Positions 1 through 8,558 of a DNA stretch of 64,000 nucleotides are shown piece after piece. A program made the position numbers and the translations under genes. How positions within the stretch are numbered: the first letter of the stretch is position 1; every line of letters starts with the position of its first letter. Source of the DNA: Streptomyces griseus (GTDB lineage: Bacteria; Actinomycetota; Actinomycetes; Streptomycetales; Streptomycetaceae); assembly GCF_001715295.1 (NCBI RefSeq), contig NZ_MDKB01000002.1, positions 1,696,313-1,760,312 of the forward strand. The letters are read 5' to 3'. The notes beneath the pieces were generated by a model. It searched no databases, had not been told where the DNA came from, and was given only the letters and a program-made list of their open reading frames with translations.

Positions 1-1
1 C

Positions 2-349
2 CACGTCTACCTCTCACGCCCGCCGCTCTACAAGATCAAGTGGGGCCGGGACGACTTCGAGTACGCGTACTCGGACCGTGAGCGTGACGCCCTGGTCGAG
101 CTCGGCAAGCAGAACGGCAAGCGGATCAAGGAAGACTCGATCCAGCGCTTCAAGGGTCTCGGTGAGATGAACGCCGAGGAGCTGCGCATCACGACGATGG
201 ACCAGGACCACCGCGTCCTCGGCCAGGTCACGCTGGACGACGCGGCGCAGGCCGACGACCTGTTCTCGGTGCTGATGGGCGAGGACGTCGAGGCGCGGCG
301 CTCGTTCATCCAGCGCAACGCCAAGGACGTCCGCTTCCTCGACATCTGA
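2..349 (+). CDS. gyrB: DNA gyrase subunit B, C-terminal fragment
   Basis: This is the 3' end of gyrB; the start lies left of the window. The readable 115 residues are the C-terminal part of the TOPRIM region and the GyrB tail: the PPLYK segment, the QRFKGLGEM motif that contacts GyrA and DNA, and the ending [10 protein letters not shown] typical of actinobacterial GyrB. Gyrase is an A2B2 enzyme that introduces negative supercoils using ATP hydrolysed by GyrB. The gene ends with TGA and gyrA follows 46 bases later with its own RBS, so the two are probably cotranscribed. Identification is secure. Confidence 0.97.
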   Translation, partial: HVYLSRPPLYKIKWGRDDFEYAYSDRERDALVELGKQNGKRIKEDSIQRFKGLGEMNAEELRITTMDQDHRVLGQVTLDDAAQADDLFSVLMGEDVEARRSFIQRNAKDVRFLDI

Positions 350-395
350 GCCGGCCGCGCAAGCACGCCGCAGCTCGAAAGGACTTTGACCAGAA

Positions 396-3023
396 ATGGC
401 CGACGAGAACACCCCTGTGATGCCCGAACAGGAGCCCACCGTCCCGGGCGTGGGCATGCGTGTCGAGCCCGTGGGGCTCGAGACGGAGATGCAGCGCTCC
501 TACCTCGACTACGCGATGTCCGTGATCGTCTCGCGTGCGCTGCCCGACGTACGGGACGGCCTCAAGCCCGTCCACCGCCGGGTGCTGTACGCGATGTACG
601 ACGGCGGCTACCGGCCCGAGAAGGGCTTCTACAAGTGCGCCCGCGTCGTCGGCGACGTCATGGGTACGTACCACCCGCACGGCGACTCCTCGATCTACGA
701 CGCGCTCGTGCGACTGGCGCAGCACTGGTCGATGCGCATGCCGCTGGTGGACTCCAACGGCAACTTCGGTTCCCCGGGCAACGACCCGGCCGCGGCGATG
801 CGGTACACCGAGTGCAAGATGATGCCGCTGTCCATGGAGATGGTCCGGGACATCGACGAGGAGACCGTCGACTTCCAGGACAACTACGACGGCCGCAACC
901 AGGAGCCGACGGTCCTGCCGGCCCGGTTCCCGAACCTGCTGGTCAACGGCTCGGCGGGCATCGCGGTCGGTATGGCGACGAACATCCCGCCGCACAACCT
1001 GCGCGAGGTCGCCGCCGGTGCGCAGTGGTACCTCGAGCACCCGGAGGCCTCGCACGAGGAGCTCCTGGACGCCCTGATCGAGCGGATCAAGGGCCCGGAC
1101 TTCCCGACGGGCGCCCTGGTCGTGGGCCGCAAGGGCATCGAGGAGGCGTACCGCACGGGCCGTGGCTCGATCACGATGCGCGCGGTCGTCGCGGTGGAGG
1201 AGATCCAGAACAGGCAGTGCCTGGTCGTCACGGAGCTTCCGTACCAGACCAACCCCGACAACCTCGCGCAGAAGATCGCCGACCTGGTGAAGGACGGCAA
1301 GATCGGCGGGATCGCGGACGTGCGGGACGAGACGTCCTCGCGCACCGGTCAGCGTCTGGTCGTCGTGCTGAAGCGTGACGCCGTCGCCAAGGTCGTGCTG
1401 AACAACCTGTACAAGCACACCGATCTGCAGACGAACTTCGGCGCGAACATGCTGGCGCTCGTCGACGGCGTGCCGCGCACCCTGTCGATCGACGCGTTCA
1501 TCCGCCACTGGGTGACGCACCAGATCGAGGTCATCGTCCGGCGTACGCGGTTCCGGCTGCGCAAGGCCGAGGAGCGGGCGCACATCCTGCGCGGCCTGCT
1601 CAAGGCCCTGGACGCGATCGAGGAGGTCATCGCCCTCATCCGCCGCAGCAACACGGTGGAGATCGCGCGGGAGGGCCTGATGGGCCTTCTGGAGATCGAC
1701 GAGATCCAGGCGAACGCGATTCTGGAGATGCAGCTGCGCCGGCTCGCCGCGCTGGAGCACCAGAAGATCACCGCGGAGCACGACGAACTCCAGGCCAAGA
1801 TCAACGAGTACAACGCGATCCTGGCCTCTCCGGAGCTGCAGCGGAAGATCGTGAGCGAGGAACTCGCGGCGCTCGTGGACAAGTTCGGCGACGACCGGCG
1901 TTCCAAGCTGGTGCCCTTCGACGGCGACATGTCCATCGAGGACCTGATCGCCGAGGAGGACATCGTCGTCACGATCTCCCGCGGCGGCTACGTGAAGCGC
2001 ACGAAGACCGACGACTACCGCTCGCAGAAGCGCGGCGGCAAGGGCGTGCGCGGCACGAAGCTGAGGGAGGACGACATCGTCGACCACTTCTTCGTGTCGA
2101 CGACCCACCACTGGCTCCTGTTCTTCACGAACAAGGGCCGGGTCTACCGGGCCAAGGCGTACGAGCTGCCGGACGCCGGCCGGGACGCGCGCGGTCAGCA
2201 CGTGGCGAACCTGCTGGCCTTCCAGCCGGACGAGCAGATCGCGCAGATCCTGGCGATCCGCGACTACGAGGCCGCGCCCTACCTGATCCTGGCCACGAAG
2301 GGCGGTCTGGTGAAGAAGACCGCGCTCAAGGACTACGACTCCCCGCGCTCGGGCGGTGTCATCGCGATCAACCTGCGGGAGACGCAGGACGGCGGCGACG
2401 ACGAGCTGATCGGCGCGGAACTCGTGTCGGCCGACGACGACCTGCTGCTCATCAGCAGGAAGGCGCAGTCGATCAGGTTCACGGCGACGGACGACTCGCT
2501 GCGTCCGATGGGCCGCGCCACCTCGGGCGTGAAGGGCATGAGCTTCCGCGAAGGAGACGAACTGCTCTCCATGAATGTTGTACGGCCCGGCACGTTCGTG
2601 TTCACTGCCACCGACGGCGGATACGCGAAGCGGACCGCCGTCGACGAGTACCGGGTCCAGGGTCGTGGTGGTCTGGGTATCAAGGCCGCGAAGATCGTGG
2701 AGGACCGGGGATCACTCGTCGGTGCGCTGGTGGTGGAGGAATCGGACGAGATCCTCGCCATCACGCTCGGCGGTGGTGTGATTCGCACGCGAGTCAATGA
2801 AGTCAGGGAGACGGGCCGTGACACCATGGGCGTCCAACTGATCAATCTGGGCAAGCGTGATGCCGTCGTCGGCATCGCGCGCAACGCCGAGGCCGGTCGC
2901 GAGGCCGAAGAGGTCGACGGGACCGATGAAGCCGAAGGCGCCACGGTCGAGGCCCATGCCGAGAGCGTGGTCGAGGGCACAGTCGAGGGCATGGAGCCTT
3001 CGGCCGGGGAGCACGAGGAGTAG
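396..3023 (+). CDS. gyrA: DNA gyrase subunit A
   Basis: GyrA (875 residues) cuts and rejoins DNA during supercoiling. The start ATG sits behind a GAAAGGA ribosome site. The catalytic tyrosine is Tyr137 in RYTE. The quinolone pocket [10 protein letters not shown] keeps the serine and aspartate equivalent to E. coli Ser83 and Asp87, so no classical fluoroquinolone-resistance substitution is seen. The C-terminal DNA-wrapping domain starts near residue 520 and holds the GyrA box as QKRGGKG (around residues 544-550), which marks it as gyrase rather than topoisomerase IV. The last 50 residues are Glu-rich and poorly conserved. DUF3566 follows 3 bases after the stop. Confidence 0.99.
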   Translation: MADENTPVMPEQEPTVPGVGMRVEPVGLETEMQRSYLDYAMSVIVSRALPDVRDGLKPVHRRVLYAMYDGGYRPEKGFYKCARVVGDVMGTYHPHGDSSIYDALVRLAQHWSMRMPLVDSNGNFGSPGNDPAAAMRYTECKMMPLSMEMVRDIDEETVDFQDNYDGRNQEPTVLPARFPNLLVNGSAGIAVGMATNIPPHNLREVAAGAQWYLEHPEASHEELLDALIERIKGPDFPTGALVVGRKGIEEAYRTGRGSITMRAVVAVEEIQNRQCLVVTELPYQTNPDNLAQKIADLVKDGKIGGIADVRDETSSRTGQRLVVVLKRDAVAKVVLNNLYKHTDLQTNFGANMLALVDGVPRTLSIDAFIRHWVTHQIEVIVRRTRFRLRKAEERAHILRGLLKALDAIEEVIALIRRSNTVEIAREGLMGLLEIDEIQANAILEMQLRRLAALEHQKITAEHDELQAKINEYNAILASPELQRKIVSEELAALVDKFGDDRRSKLVPFDGDMSIEDLIAEEDIVVTISRGGYVKRTKTDDYRSQKRGGKGVRGTKLREDDIVDHFFVSTTHHWLLFFTNKGRVYRAKAYELPDAGRDARGQHVANLLAFQPDEQIAQILAIRDYEAAPYLILATKGGLVKKTALKDYDSPRSGGVIAINLRETQDGGDDELIGAELVSADDDLLLISRKAQSIRFTATDDSLRPMGRATSGVKGMSFREGDELLSMNVVRPGTFVFTATDGGYAKRTAVDEYRVQGRGGLGIKAAKIVEDRGSLVGALVVEESDEILAITLGGGVIRTRVNEVRETGRDTMGVQLINLGKRDAVVGIARNAEAGREAEEVDGTDEAEGATVEAHAESVVEGTVEGMEPSAGEHEE

Positions 3024-3026
3024 AGC

Positions 3027-3716
3027 GTGAGTGGAGCCACGGGTGCAGGTTCGGCCGCTTCCGGAGCCGGTGCGAACGGCGCCCGTGGCCCTGCCACGGA
3101 CTCCCAAGGGGGCACTGTGACGGACACTCGGGGACCTCAGCCCCAGTACGAGGGCTACGCGACCGGGCCGCTGCCCGGTGAGCGGGAGCCCGCAACGGGT
3201 CAGGCGGGGCCCTACCACCCGCCGCAGGCGTACCCGTCCCCCGCCGGGGGCGGCACGCAGGGTGGCGGCACACAGGGCGGAGCACAGGGCGTGAGCGGTG
3301 TACAGGCGACCCGGTTGCCCCGTACGGGGGCGCGGACCACTCCGCGGACGCGCAAGGCCCGTCTGCGGGTGGCGAAGGCCGATCCGTGGTCGGTGATGAA
3401 GGTCAGCTTCCTGCTGTCCATCGCGCTCGGCATCTGCACGGTGGTCGCGGCCGCCGTCCTGTGGATGGTGATGGACGCGATGGGCGTCTTCTCCACCGTG
3501 GGCGGCACGATCAGTGAGGCCACCGGTTCGAACGAGAGCAACGGATTCGACCTGCAGTCGTTCCTCTCGCTTCCCCGGGTCCTCATCTTCACGTCGGTCA
3601 TCGCCGTGATCGACGTGGTGCTGGCCACCGCGCTGGCGACGCTGGGCGCCTTCATCTACAACCTGTCGGCGGGCTTCGTGGGCGGTGTCGAGCTCACGCT
3701 GGCCGAGGACGAGTAG
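3027..3716 (+). CDS. DUF3566 transmembrane protein
   Basis: This 229-residue protein has a long Gly/Pro/Gln-rich disordered N-terminus (about residues 1-95), a basic stretch, and then two hydrophobic helices near residues 130-150 and 185-220 separated by a polar segment. The C-terminal half fits the DUF3566 family, which in actinobacteria sits directly after gyrA. The GTG start is 3 bases after the gyrA stop, and its RBS (GAGGAG) lies inside the end of gyrA, so the genes are translationally linked. Function is unknown; position suggests a membrane role tied to replication-core expression, but that is only inference from synteny. Confidence 0.9.
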   Translation: MSGATGAGSAASGAGANGARGPATDSQGGTVTDTRGPQPQYEGYATGPLPGEREPATGQAGPYHPPQAYPSPAGGGTQGGGTQGGAQGVSGVQATRLPRTGARTTPRTRKARLRVAKADPWSVMKVSFLLSIALGICTVVAAAVLWMVMDAMGVFSTVGGTISEATGSNESNGFDLQSFLSLPRVLIFTSVIAVIDVVLATALATLGAFIYNLSAGFVGGVELTLAEDE

Positions 3717-3733
3717 GGCGCCGGGTATCGATT

Positions 3734-3762
3734 TTGGGACTGGCCCCGACGTGCGCTAATCT
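3734..3762 (+). promoter_or_regulatory. Promoter of tRNA-Ile
   Basis: A TTGGGA -35 element and a TAATCT -10 element are separated by exactly 17 bases, and the predicted start point is about 20 bases before the tRNA. The same TAATCT -10 in a near-identical context (GYGCTAATCTTC) precedes tRNA-Leu at 51729. Confidence 0.65.
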
Positions 3763-3787
3763 TCAGAAGTCAGCGCAGCAGCGCGGC

Positions 3788-3864
3788 GGGGCTATAGCTC
3801 AGTTGGTTAGAGCGCATCCCTGATAAGGATGAGGCCACAGGTTCAAATCCTGTTAGCCCCACCA
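3788..3864 (+). tRNA. tRNA-Ile (GAT anticodon)
   Basis: The acceptor arms GGGGCTA and TAGCCCC pair fully. The anticodon loop reads CTGATAA, giving GAT, and the T loop is GTTCAAATC. The 3' CCA is encoded. A strong hairpin terminator follows after 5 bases. Confidence 0.98.
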
Positions 3865-3869
3865 GCACG

Positions 3870-3901
3870 AAGGCCCTCCACCGGAAACGGTGGGGGGCCT
3901 T
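3870..3901 (+). terminator. Terminator after tRNA-Ile
   Basis: A 14-bp stem (one G-T pair) closes on a GAAA tetraloop and ends in CCTT. It lies directly downstream of tRNA-Ile. Confidence 0.85.
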
Positions 3902-4041
3902 CGGCGTTGTCAGGGCGGCGCTGCGGGGGCGCGGGGCCGGTGGCCGGGTGAGCGGGGCCGGGGGGTGTCGTGCCGGGGTGCGGGGTGGCTCGAAGCGGCG
4001 GGGAGGCGCGGGGGCCGTGCGAGGGGTCGGGACACGTGCGT

Positions 4042-4072
4042 ACCGCCCCTGAAGTGCCGTTTCAGGGGCGGT
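4042..4072. repeat. Perfect 12-bp hairpin
   Basis: ACCGCCCCTGAA and TTCAGGGGCGGT form a perfect stem with a 7-base loop in the region between tRNA-Ile and the DUF6344 gene. It could be a second stop for transcripts arriving from the minus strand. Nothing else is visible between 3903 and 4124. Confidence 0.5.
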
Positions 4073-4124
4073 GGTTGCCGTGTGGCCTTGGGAGCCGTAC
4101 GTGGGGTGTGCGGGGCCATGGAAA

Positions 4125-4158
4125 AGGCTCCCGCCGGTGGGAACCGGGACGGGAGCCT
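4125..4158 (-). terminator. Terminator of the DUF6344 gene
   Basis: On the minus strand a 9-bp GC stem (AGGCTCCCG / CGGGAGCCT) is followed by a run of four T. It lies about 20 bases beyond the stop of the DUF6344 gene. Confidence 0.7.
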
Positions 4159-4178
4159 GGAGGCCGTCAGCTGCTCTC

Positions 4179-4553
4179 TCACGGCGGGAGCGGGGAGGAG
4201 TCCCCGGCCGGAGTGCCGCCGTGGGTGGAGCGGGTGGCGTTCTTCAGGTGCGCGGTGCCGGTGGTGTCGGCGGCCGGCTGGCGGGTGGCCGGTGAGGAGC
4301 CGTGGGCCTCGGCCCGGATCCGCTGCTTCATCGTGGGCGGCAGTGCCCGGTCACGCGGAAGGGTCCATCGCACCGACGGTGTCGTCGCGGTTGCGGCGGC
4401 CGCCCCCGTGTGTTCCTGGGTCGTGGCCGCCGGCTCCGTGGCCGTGGCCGTGGCCGTGGCCTGGGCGGTGGTGGCGAAGCCCAGGGTCGCGAGGACCGCG
4501 AAGAAGGCGGTGAGGAAGGCGGTCCAGATGTTCTTGACCTTGAAGGCGCTCAT
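4179..4553 (-). CDS. Secreted or anchored DUF6344 protein
   Basis: This 124-residue protein starts MSAFKVKNIW, then a hydrophobic signal segment (residues 10-32) ending in an Ala/Thr-rich tract with a TAQA-type cleavage site. A conserved core PRDRALPPTMKQRIRAEAHGS follows at about residues 69-90, which I recognise as the DUF6344 family of Streptomyces. The rest is Ala/Thr/Pro-rich and probably extended. The ATG has a GTGAGGGG ribosome site. The gene is divergent from the DLW-39 gene and has its own terminator. No function is known. Confidence 0.85.
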   Translation of the reverse strand: MSAFKVKNIWTAFLTAFFAVLATLGFATTAQATATATATEPAATTQEHTGAAAATATTPSVRWTLPRDRALPPTMKQRIRAEAHGSSPATRQPAADTTGTAHLKNATRSTHGGTPAGDSSPLPP

Positions 4554-4858
4554 TGCCCCTCACTTTCAGGTGGTCCGGTTTGCTTACCTTTCCGATGATG
4601 TGGATGTGCCCGGCGGATCCGGGGACCGACGCCCCTCCTGCGCCGATCTTCGGATGAACACCACTCGTATGGTTCAACCGGCCCGGAGAAGCCGCTCCGG
4701 GAGGCACCCGGGGCCCTCGGACGGGTTCCCGCGGGGTGCCGGCGAGGCGCCGCTGAAGGGTGGAGGCGGGGCCCCGGGGAGGTCACCGATCGGTATCGGC
4801 CGGTGTGTATAGTCGGGCCGCAGAAGTCCCTTACGTCAAGGAAAGACGAGGTCGCGCG
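4554..4858. promoter_or_regulatory. Divergent intergenic region, DUF6344 / DLW-39
   Basis: About 300 bases without a gene separate two divergent small genes. A TATAGT hexamer at 4808-4813 is a plausible -10 for the DLW-39 gene, preceded by a palindrome ACCGATCGGT at 4785-4794. No convincing -35 is visible. I see no other structure. Confidence 0.4.
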
Positions 4859-4993
4859 GTGAAGAAGCTTCTCCTGGTCGCACTGGCCGCCATCGGCGGG
4901 CTCCTCGTGTACCGCCAGATCCAGGCGGATCGCGCCGAGCAGGATCTGTGGACGGAGGCGACCGACTCCGTGCCCGCAGGTTCGGGTGTGTGA
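4859..4993 (+). CDS. DLW-39 family small membrane protein
   Basis: This 44-residue protein has a basic start (MKK), one hydrophobic helix (residues 4-18) and the signature QDLWTEATD near the C-terminus. These match the DLW-39 family, which is found close to gyrA and the tRNA-Ile and tRNA-Ala genes in Streptomyces. The GTG start has a GAG-type ribosome site 8-10 bases upstream. The protein is too short for standard ORF cut-offs. Its role is unknown; topology suggests a single-pass inner-membrane protein. Confidence 0.9.
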   Translation: MKKLLLVALAAIGGLLVYRQIQADRAEQDLWTEATDSVPAGSGV

Positions 4994-5013
4994 GACGGAA
5001 CAGTCTGACGCGG

Positions 5014-5038
5014 GCCCCGGTCGCTGAGCGGCCGGGGC
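5014..5038 (+). terminator. Terminator after DLW-39
   Basis: GCCCCGG and CCGGGGC form a 7-bp stem with an 11-base loop followed by TTC, placed 20 bases after the DLW-39 stop. The remaining bases up to 5268 show no gene. Confidence 0.6.
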
Positions 5039-5268
5039 TTCGTGCTGTCCGGGCGCGGGCCGGTCTCCTGTTGCGGGGACGCCGGGGCTGTGGTGGAGAG
5101 TTCGCCGCTGTGAACCGGCGGGGGGTGCGGGGACGCGGCCGGGCGGAGATGTAGGGCCGGACCTGCGTCGCGGCCCTCCGGCGGGGCGGCCCGGGCAGGA
5201 GCGCCCCCGGCAGTGCCCCGGCGCGGTTCGGGCGGGACGCGGCCGCCGGACACCGGTCGCCGGACGCG

Positions 5269-6696
5269 TCAGGCCTGGGTCAGCGCCCAGATGCCCACGG
5301 CGAAGCAGACGAGGGCCACGAGCAGTACCGGGATCGCCACCTTCGGGGGCGGTCCCGGGCGCGTGCGCGAGGACGTGCGCGGTACGGGGCCGGGCGGGGC
5401 GGCGGTCGTCCCCGGGGGAGGCGCCGCCGGGTGGGGTGCCCCCGGGAGCGGCGGCTCGGGAGGGAGCGCCTGCGGGTGCTCGGCGGTGTACGCGCGGGTG
5501 GGAGGTGTCCCGTAGGGGACCGGGGCCGTAGGCGCCTGGGCGAGCGCCGAGGCGTCGGCGGGTACTGCGGTGGCAGGGTGGGGCGGCGGGCCGTACGGCT
5601 GCCCCGGAGGCGGGGGCCCGTACGGCCGGCCGGGCGGCGGGGGCGCGGCCCGCTGCGGGGGCGGCACCGGACGAGGGCCGCCCGTCTCCGCCGTCGACGG
5701 GGCCGGCGGGGCGAGCCGATGCCGCCCGGCGCCCCGGGGCTCCGGTTCGGGGTGAGGCGCGGGAGCGCCGTGGACGTCCGTGGATGTCCGGGAGCCGGCC
5801 GTGGCCTGCGGGGCATGCACGGGGCCGTCGGGGCCGAAACCGGCGGGCAGGGGGCCGATCTGGTCGAAGATCTCGACCGGCTCGTCGTCGATACCGGGCT
5901 CCGGCAGCATCTCGGCGGCGGTGGTGAGGGCCTTGCGCGCACCCGTGGCCGTGCGGAAGCGGGCCTGCGGGTCGGGCTGCAGCAGTCCCGCGACCACCTG
6001 CCACAGGGGCTCCGGAACACCTTGGGGCGCTCCCGGGGTGCCGTGTGCGGCGAAGTGCTCGACGAGCGCCTGTGCGTCCGGCTTCCGCCCGCGCAGCAGG
6101 TGGAGCGCCACCAGGCCGACGGCGAACAGGTCGGCGGGGAAGTCGGGTTCGGCGCCCGTCAGCTGCTCGGGTGCGAAGTAACCGGGGGTGCCGACCACGT
6201 AGTCGGTCTCGGTCAGGCGCGGTTCACCCTTGCGCATGGAGATGCCGAAGTCGGACAGGCGCAGATGCGGCCTGCCCGTACCGGTGGCCTCCATGAGGAT
6301 GTTGGCCGGCTTGATGTCGCGGTGCACGACGCCCTCCGCGTGCACCGTCGCCAGTCCGGACAGCAGCTGGTCGAGCAGAAGGCAGACGAAACGCGGGGGC
6401 AACGGCCCGTAGTCGCCGATGACATGAGCCAGCGAGCCGCCCCTGACCAGATCCATCGTGAACAGGACCTTGTCGTCGTCCGCCGCCCAGCTGGCCGGTG
6501 CCAGGACGTGCGGGTGCTCGATCCGCAGCGCCTGCTCGCGGACGAACCGCAGCAGGGTGTGCGCGTCGCTCTGCTGCAGGACCTTGGCGGCCACGTACCT
6601 GCGGCGGCGATGGTCCCAGGCGCGCCATACGGCGCCCACGCCACCGCGCCCGACCGGATCGACCAGTTCGTACCGGCCGGCGAAAACCTCACCCAT
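5269..6696 (-). CDS. Membrane-anchored Ser/Thr protein kinase
   Basis: A 475-residue Hanks-type kinase. The kinase domain spans about residues 8-265: glycine loop GRGGVGAVW, the catalytic loop HRDIKPAN, the DFG loop DFGIS and the GTPGYFAPE activation segment are all intact, so it should be active. A Pro/Ala/Gly-rich disordered linker follows (about 300-440), then one C-terminal transmembrane helix (about 452-472) with almost no outside domain; it has no PASTA repeats. The ATG is chosen because the kinase fold begins four residues later (FAGRYEL); the open frame continues upstream but without a domain. It lies downstream of an HTH gene on the same strand, with repeat element A between them. 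Confidence 0.95.
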   Translation of the reverse strand: MGEVFAGRYELVDPVGRGGVGAVWRAWDHRRRRYVAAKVLQQSDAHTLLRFVREQALRIEHPHVLAPASWAADDDKVLFTMDLVRGGSLAHVIGDYGPLPPRFVCLLLDQLLSGLATVHAEGVVHRDIKPANILMEATGTGRPHLRLSDFGISMRKGEPRLTETDYVVGTPGYFAPEQLTGAEPDFPADLFAVGLVALHLLRGRKPDAQALVEHFAAHGTPGAPQGVPEPLWQVVAGLLQPDPQARFRTATGARKALTTAAEMLPEPGIDDEPVEIFDQIGPLPAGFGPDGPVHAPQATAGSRTSTDVHGAPAPHPEPEPRGAGRHRLAPPAPSTAETGGPRPVPPPQRAAPPPPGRPYGPPPPGQPYGPPPHPATAVPADASALAQAPTAPVPYGTPPTRAYTAEHPQALPPEPPLPGAPHPAAPPPGTTAAPPGPVPRTSSRTRPGPPPKVAIPVLLVALVCFAVGIWALTQA

Positions 6697-6814
6697 CGCG
6701 CTGCGCCCGCTCCCGTTCCGCTGTCGGCTCGTGGCCCGGTTCCGGCGGACCGCCGGGGCCTGTCCCGCAGGACCCCGCACCGGTTCGTACGGCGCCGAGC
6801 CGGACGGCAGGTCC

Positions 6815-6981
6815 GAGGGCTGTCCCGCGATTCCGGGGCGGAGGCGCGATACGGCAGTTACGGCACCTCGCCGCGTCGTCGGAACGGCCCCGCGCATCCC
6901 GTGTGCGGACGTCCCTGCGCCGTGCGGTGCCCCGCATCCGACGCCGCGCGCTGCTGTACCGGGAATCGCGGGACAGCCCTC
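6815..6981. repeat. MITE-like inverted-repeat element, copy A
   Basis: A 167-bp element is bounded by perfect 20-bp inverted ends (GAGGGCTGTCCCGCGATTCC). Its interior is GC-rich and homologous to the element at 14157-14330: shared blocks include TACGGCACCTCGCCG, GCGGACGTCC and GCCGCGCG. The right end forms the TGA stop of the HTH gene. It carries no ORF of its own and sits in the leader of the kinase gene. Confidence 0.8.
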
Positions 6982-7528
6982 AGCTCTGGTGGCCCTCGTA
7001 GTGGGCGACTGCCTCCGCGGTGCGTCCGGCGCCGTACACCCTGAGGAACTCCGCCAGTTCGGGGTGGGCCGGGGCGAGGGTGTCCGCCGCGTCGATGATG
7101 TCCCCCGCCGCGGCGACCGACCGCAGCAGGGACTGGATCTCACGGACGACGCGCCGCACGGTGGGCGCTCCGCCTGTGGTGGTGGCCTGGCCGGTGCCGG
7201 TCAGCACGGAACCCCCCTGCGACTTCTTGATCTCTTCCATCCGGTCGGTGGCCTCGCCCGCGCTCATGCTCCCGTCCGCCACCTGCCCGGCGAGTTCCTG
7301 GAGGGCCTGGACCCGCTGGACGACCGCCGGGTTGCCGATCTTGGCCCGCTGGCCGCTCATCAGCTGGGACAGCATGGGCGCGGACAGCCCGAGCACCGCG
7401 GCGAGGCGTGCCTGGTTCAGCCCGAGGTCGTCGATCAGCCTGCGGAACAGCGCACCCAACGGCTCCCCGTACCAGCTGCGCTGGAGCTCCCGGGCTCTAG
7501 CCGTCGCCTCTTGCTGCGCTGTGTCCAT
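6980..7528 (-). CDS. HTH DNA-binding protein
   Basis: This 182-residue protein has an N-terminal helix-turn-helix region (about residues 22-65, including NQARLAAVLGLSAPMLSQLMSG), which resembles the Xre/Cro type. The middle (about 75-105) carries helical, charged sequence, and the C-terminal half is a predicted helical domain without a family I can name. It is the upstream partner of the Ser/Thr kinase gene, a pairing seen in Streptomyces near the gyrase locus, so it may be a kinase substrate or regulator (inference). The ATG has a GGGGAG ribosome site. Its stop codon is part of repeat element A. Confidence 0.88.
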   Translation of the reverse strand: MDTAQQEATARARELQRSWYGEPLGALFRRLIDDLGLNQARLAAVLGLSAPMLSQLMSGQRAKIGNPAVVQRVQALQELAGQVADGSMSAGEATDRMEEIKKSQGGSVLTGTGQATTTGGAPTVRRVVREIQSLLRSVAAAGDIIDAADTLAPAHPELAEFLRVYGAGRTAEAVAHYEGHQS

Positions 7529-7698
7529 TGCGTCTCCCCTTGGCTGCCGCTTCGCTGCTGCGAACCTCGTCGTGCATCTTACGGAGACCGGTCAAGGACG
7601 GGGACCCCCAATCCTTTTGCAGGATTCGGGGGGACACCCGGTACTCTGTTCTCCGACGGACGCCACCACCCGGATGTGGCCGGTGATGTCCGCGTATC

Positions 7699-7771
7699 GG
7701 GGCCTTAGCTCAGTTGGTAGAGCGCTGCCTTTGCAAGGCAGATGTCAGGAGTTCGAATCTCCTAGGCTCCA
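7699..7771 (+). tRNA. tRNA-Ala (TGC anticodon)
   Basis: Acceptor GGGGCCT pairs with AGGCTCC (one G-T pair). The anticodon loop TTTGCAA gives TGC, and the T loop is GTTCGAATC. CCA is not encoded. The accessory region of the window starts right after it, but I find no second copy of its 3' end that would mark an attachment site. Confidence 0.98.
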
Positions 7772-7779
7772 CTTCACAG

Positions 7780-7822
7780 AACCCCTCCGAGCTGCGGAAA
7801 CGCGCTCGGAGGGGTTCTTTTT
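7780..7822 (+). terminator. Terminator after tRNA-Ala
   Basis: AACCCCTCCGAGC and GCTCGGAGGGGTT form a perfect 13-bp stem followed by CTTTTT, an intrinsic terminator. Confidence 0.92.
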
Positions 7823-7878
7823 CGGTCTCGGATCGCTGTGCCGGTACGCCAGAGCCACGGTGGCGGCGGAGGCCCGGG

Positions 7879-8478
7879 TCAGAAGGTGCTGTCCGCGGTC
7901 AGGGAGTCGAGCCAGCGGGTGAGGCGTACGCCCTGCCGGGCCATGATCTCCGGGTCACGCAGGGCGTTGGTCAGGAGTGACATGCCCTGGTAGGCGGCGA
8001 CGAGGGTGACGGCCAGGTCGCCGGGGTCGCGCAGACCCAGTTCCCGGAACTGCGCCTCGGCCCAGTTCAGCAACTACCGCATCACGCCGCCGACTTCCAG
8101 GTCGAGGGCGTCGTCGCCGCGTTTGTCGAGTTCGACGGCCAGGGTGCCGGTGGGGCATCCGTAGCGGGCCGCGATGTCGCGCCGGCCGACCCAGGCCCCG
8201 ACCAGCGCCTTCAGGCGGTCGCGCGGGTCGGGCAGTGCGTCCAGACGGTCGGTGAGCTCGGTCAGGTGGGCGGTGTGTTCCGCCAGGGCGGCCTTGACCA
8301 GGTCGTCCTTGGTCTTGAAGTAGTAGTAGACGTTTCCGACGGGGACCCCGGCCGCACCCGCGATGTCGGCCAGCGTGGTGCGCTCGACGCCCTGTTCGTG
8401 CAGGACCCGCGCCGCCGCCTCCGTCAGCCGGCGGCGCTTCTCGGTGCCCCGGGGCCGTCGCTTCTCGGAGTCAGTCAC
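7879..8478 (-). pseudogene. TetR-family regulator interrupted by an in-frame TAG
   Basis: Read through, this frame encodes a typical 199-residue TetR regulator: an N-terminal HTH (TTLADIAGAAGVPVGNVYYYF, about residues 30-50) and a C-terminal ligand domain of the YfiR-like type. Codon 135 is TAG (bases 8074-8076, minus strand), and the same frame continues without a shift through NWAEAQFRELG to a normal end, so one substitution explains the break. The N-terminal fragment keeps the DNA-binding domain but loses part of the dimer and ligand helices. The start is taken at GTG 8478, which could be leaderless behind a TATAGT hexamer; GTG codons at 8487 and 8496 are alternatives. It is divergent from an NmrA-type gene. 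Confidence 0.8.
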
Positions 8479-8526
8479 CCGACTCACTATAGACACCGGT
8501 CCGGGGTGCCGTGCTACGGTCCGAGC

Positions 8527-8544
8527 AAGTCAGTCAGCTAACTT
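8527..8544. promoter_or_regulatory. Putative TetR operator
   Basis: An imperfect 18-bp palindrome (AAGTYAG, four bases, CTRACTT) lies between the divergent TetR and NmrA genes, 15 bases before the NmrA start. Its size and place fit the operator of the adjacent, now broken, TetR protein. Confidence 0.5.
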
Positions 8545-8558
8545 ATTCAGGGGGCGGC

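Noticed and set aside
306..2201. 631-residue minus-strand frame opposite gyrA
   Set aside because: It is the antisense shadow of gyrA; no ribosome site or domain, and His/Val/Arg-rich composition typical of shadows in high-GC DNA.
3910..4182. 90-residue minus-strand frame beyond DUF6344
   Set aside because: It runs across the terminator at 4125-4158, has no ribosome site and is low-complexity Pro/Arg.
7699..7771. tRNA-Ala as attachment site of an integrative element
   Set aside because: No copy of its 3' end was found around 33-36 kb and no integrase or excisionase gene is present, so only proximity remains.
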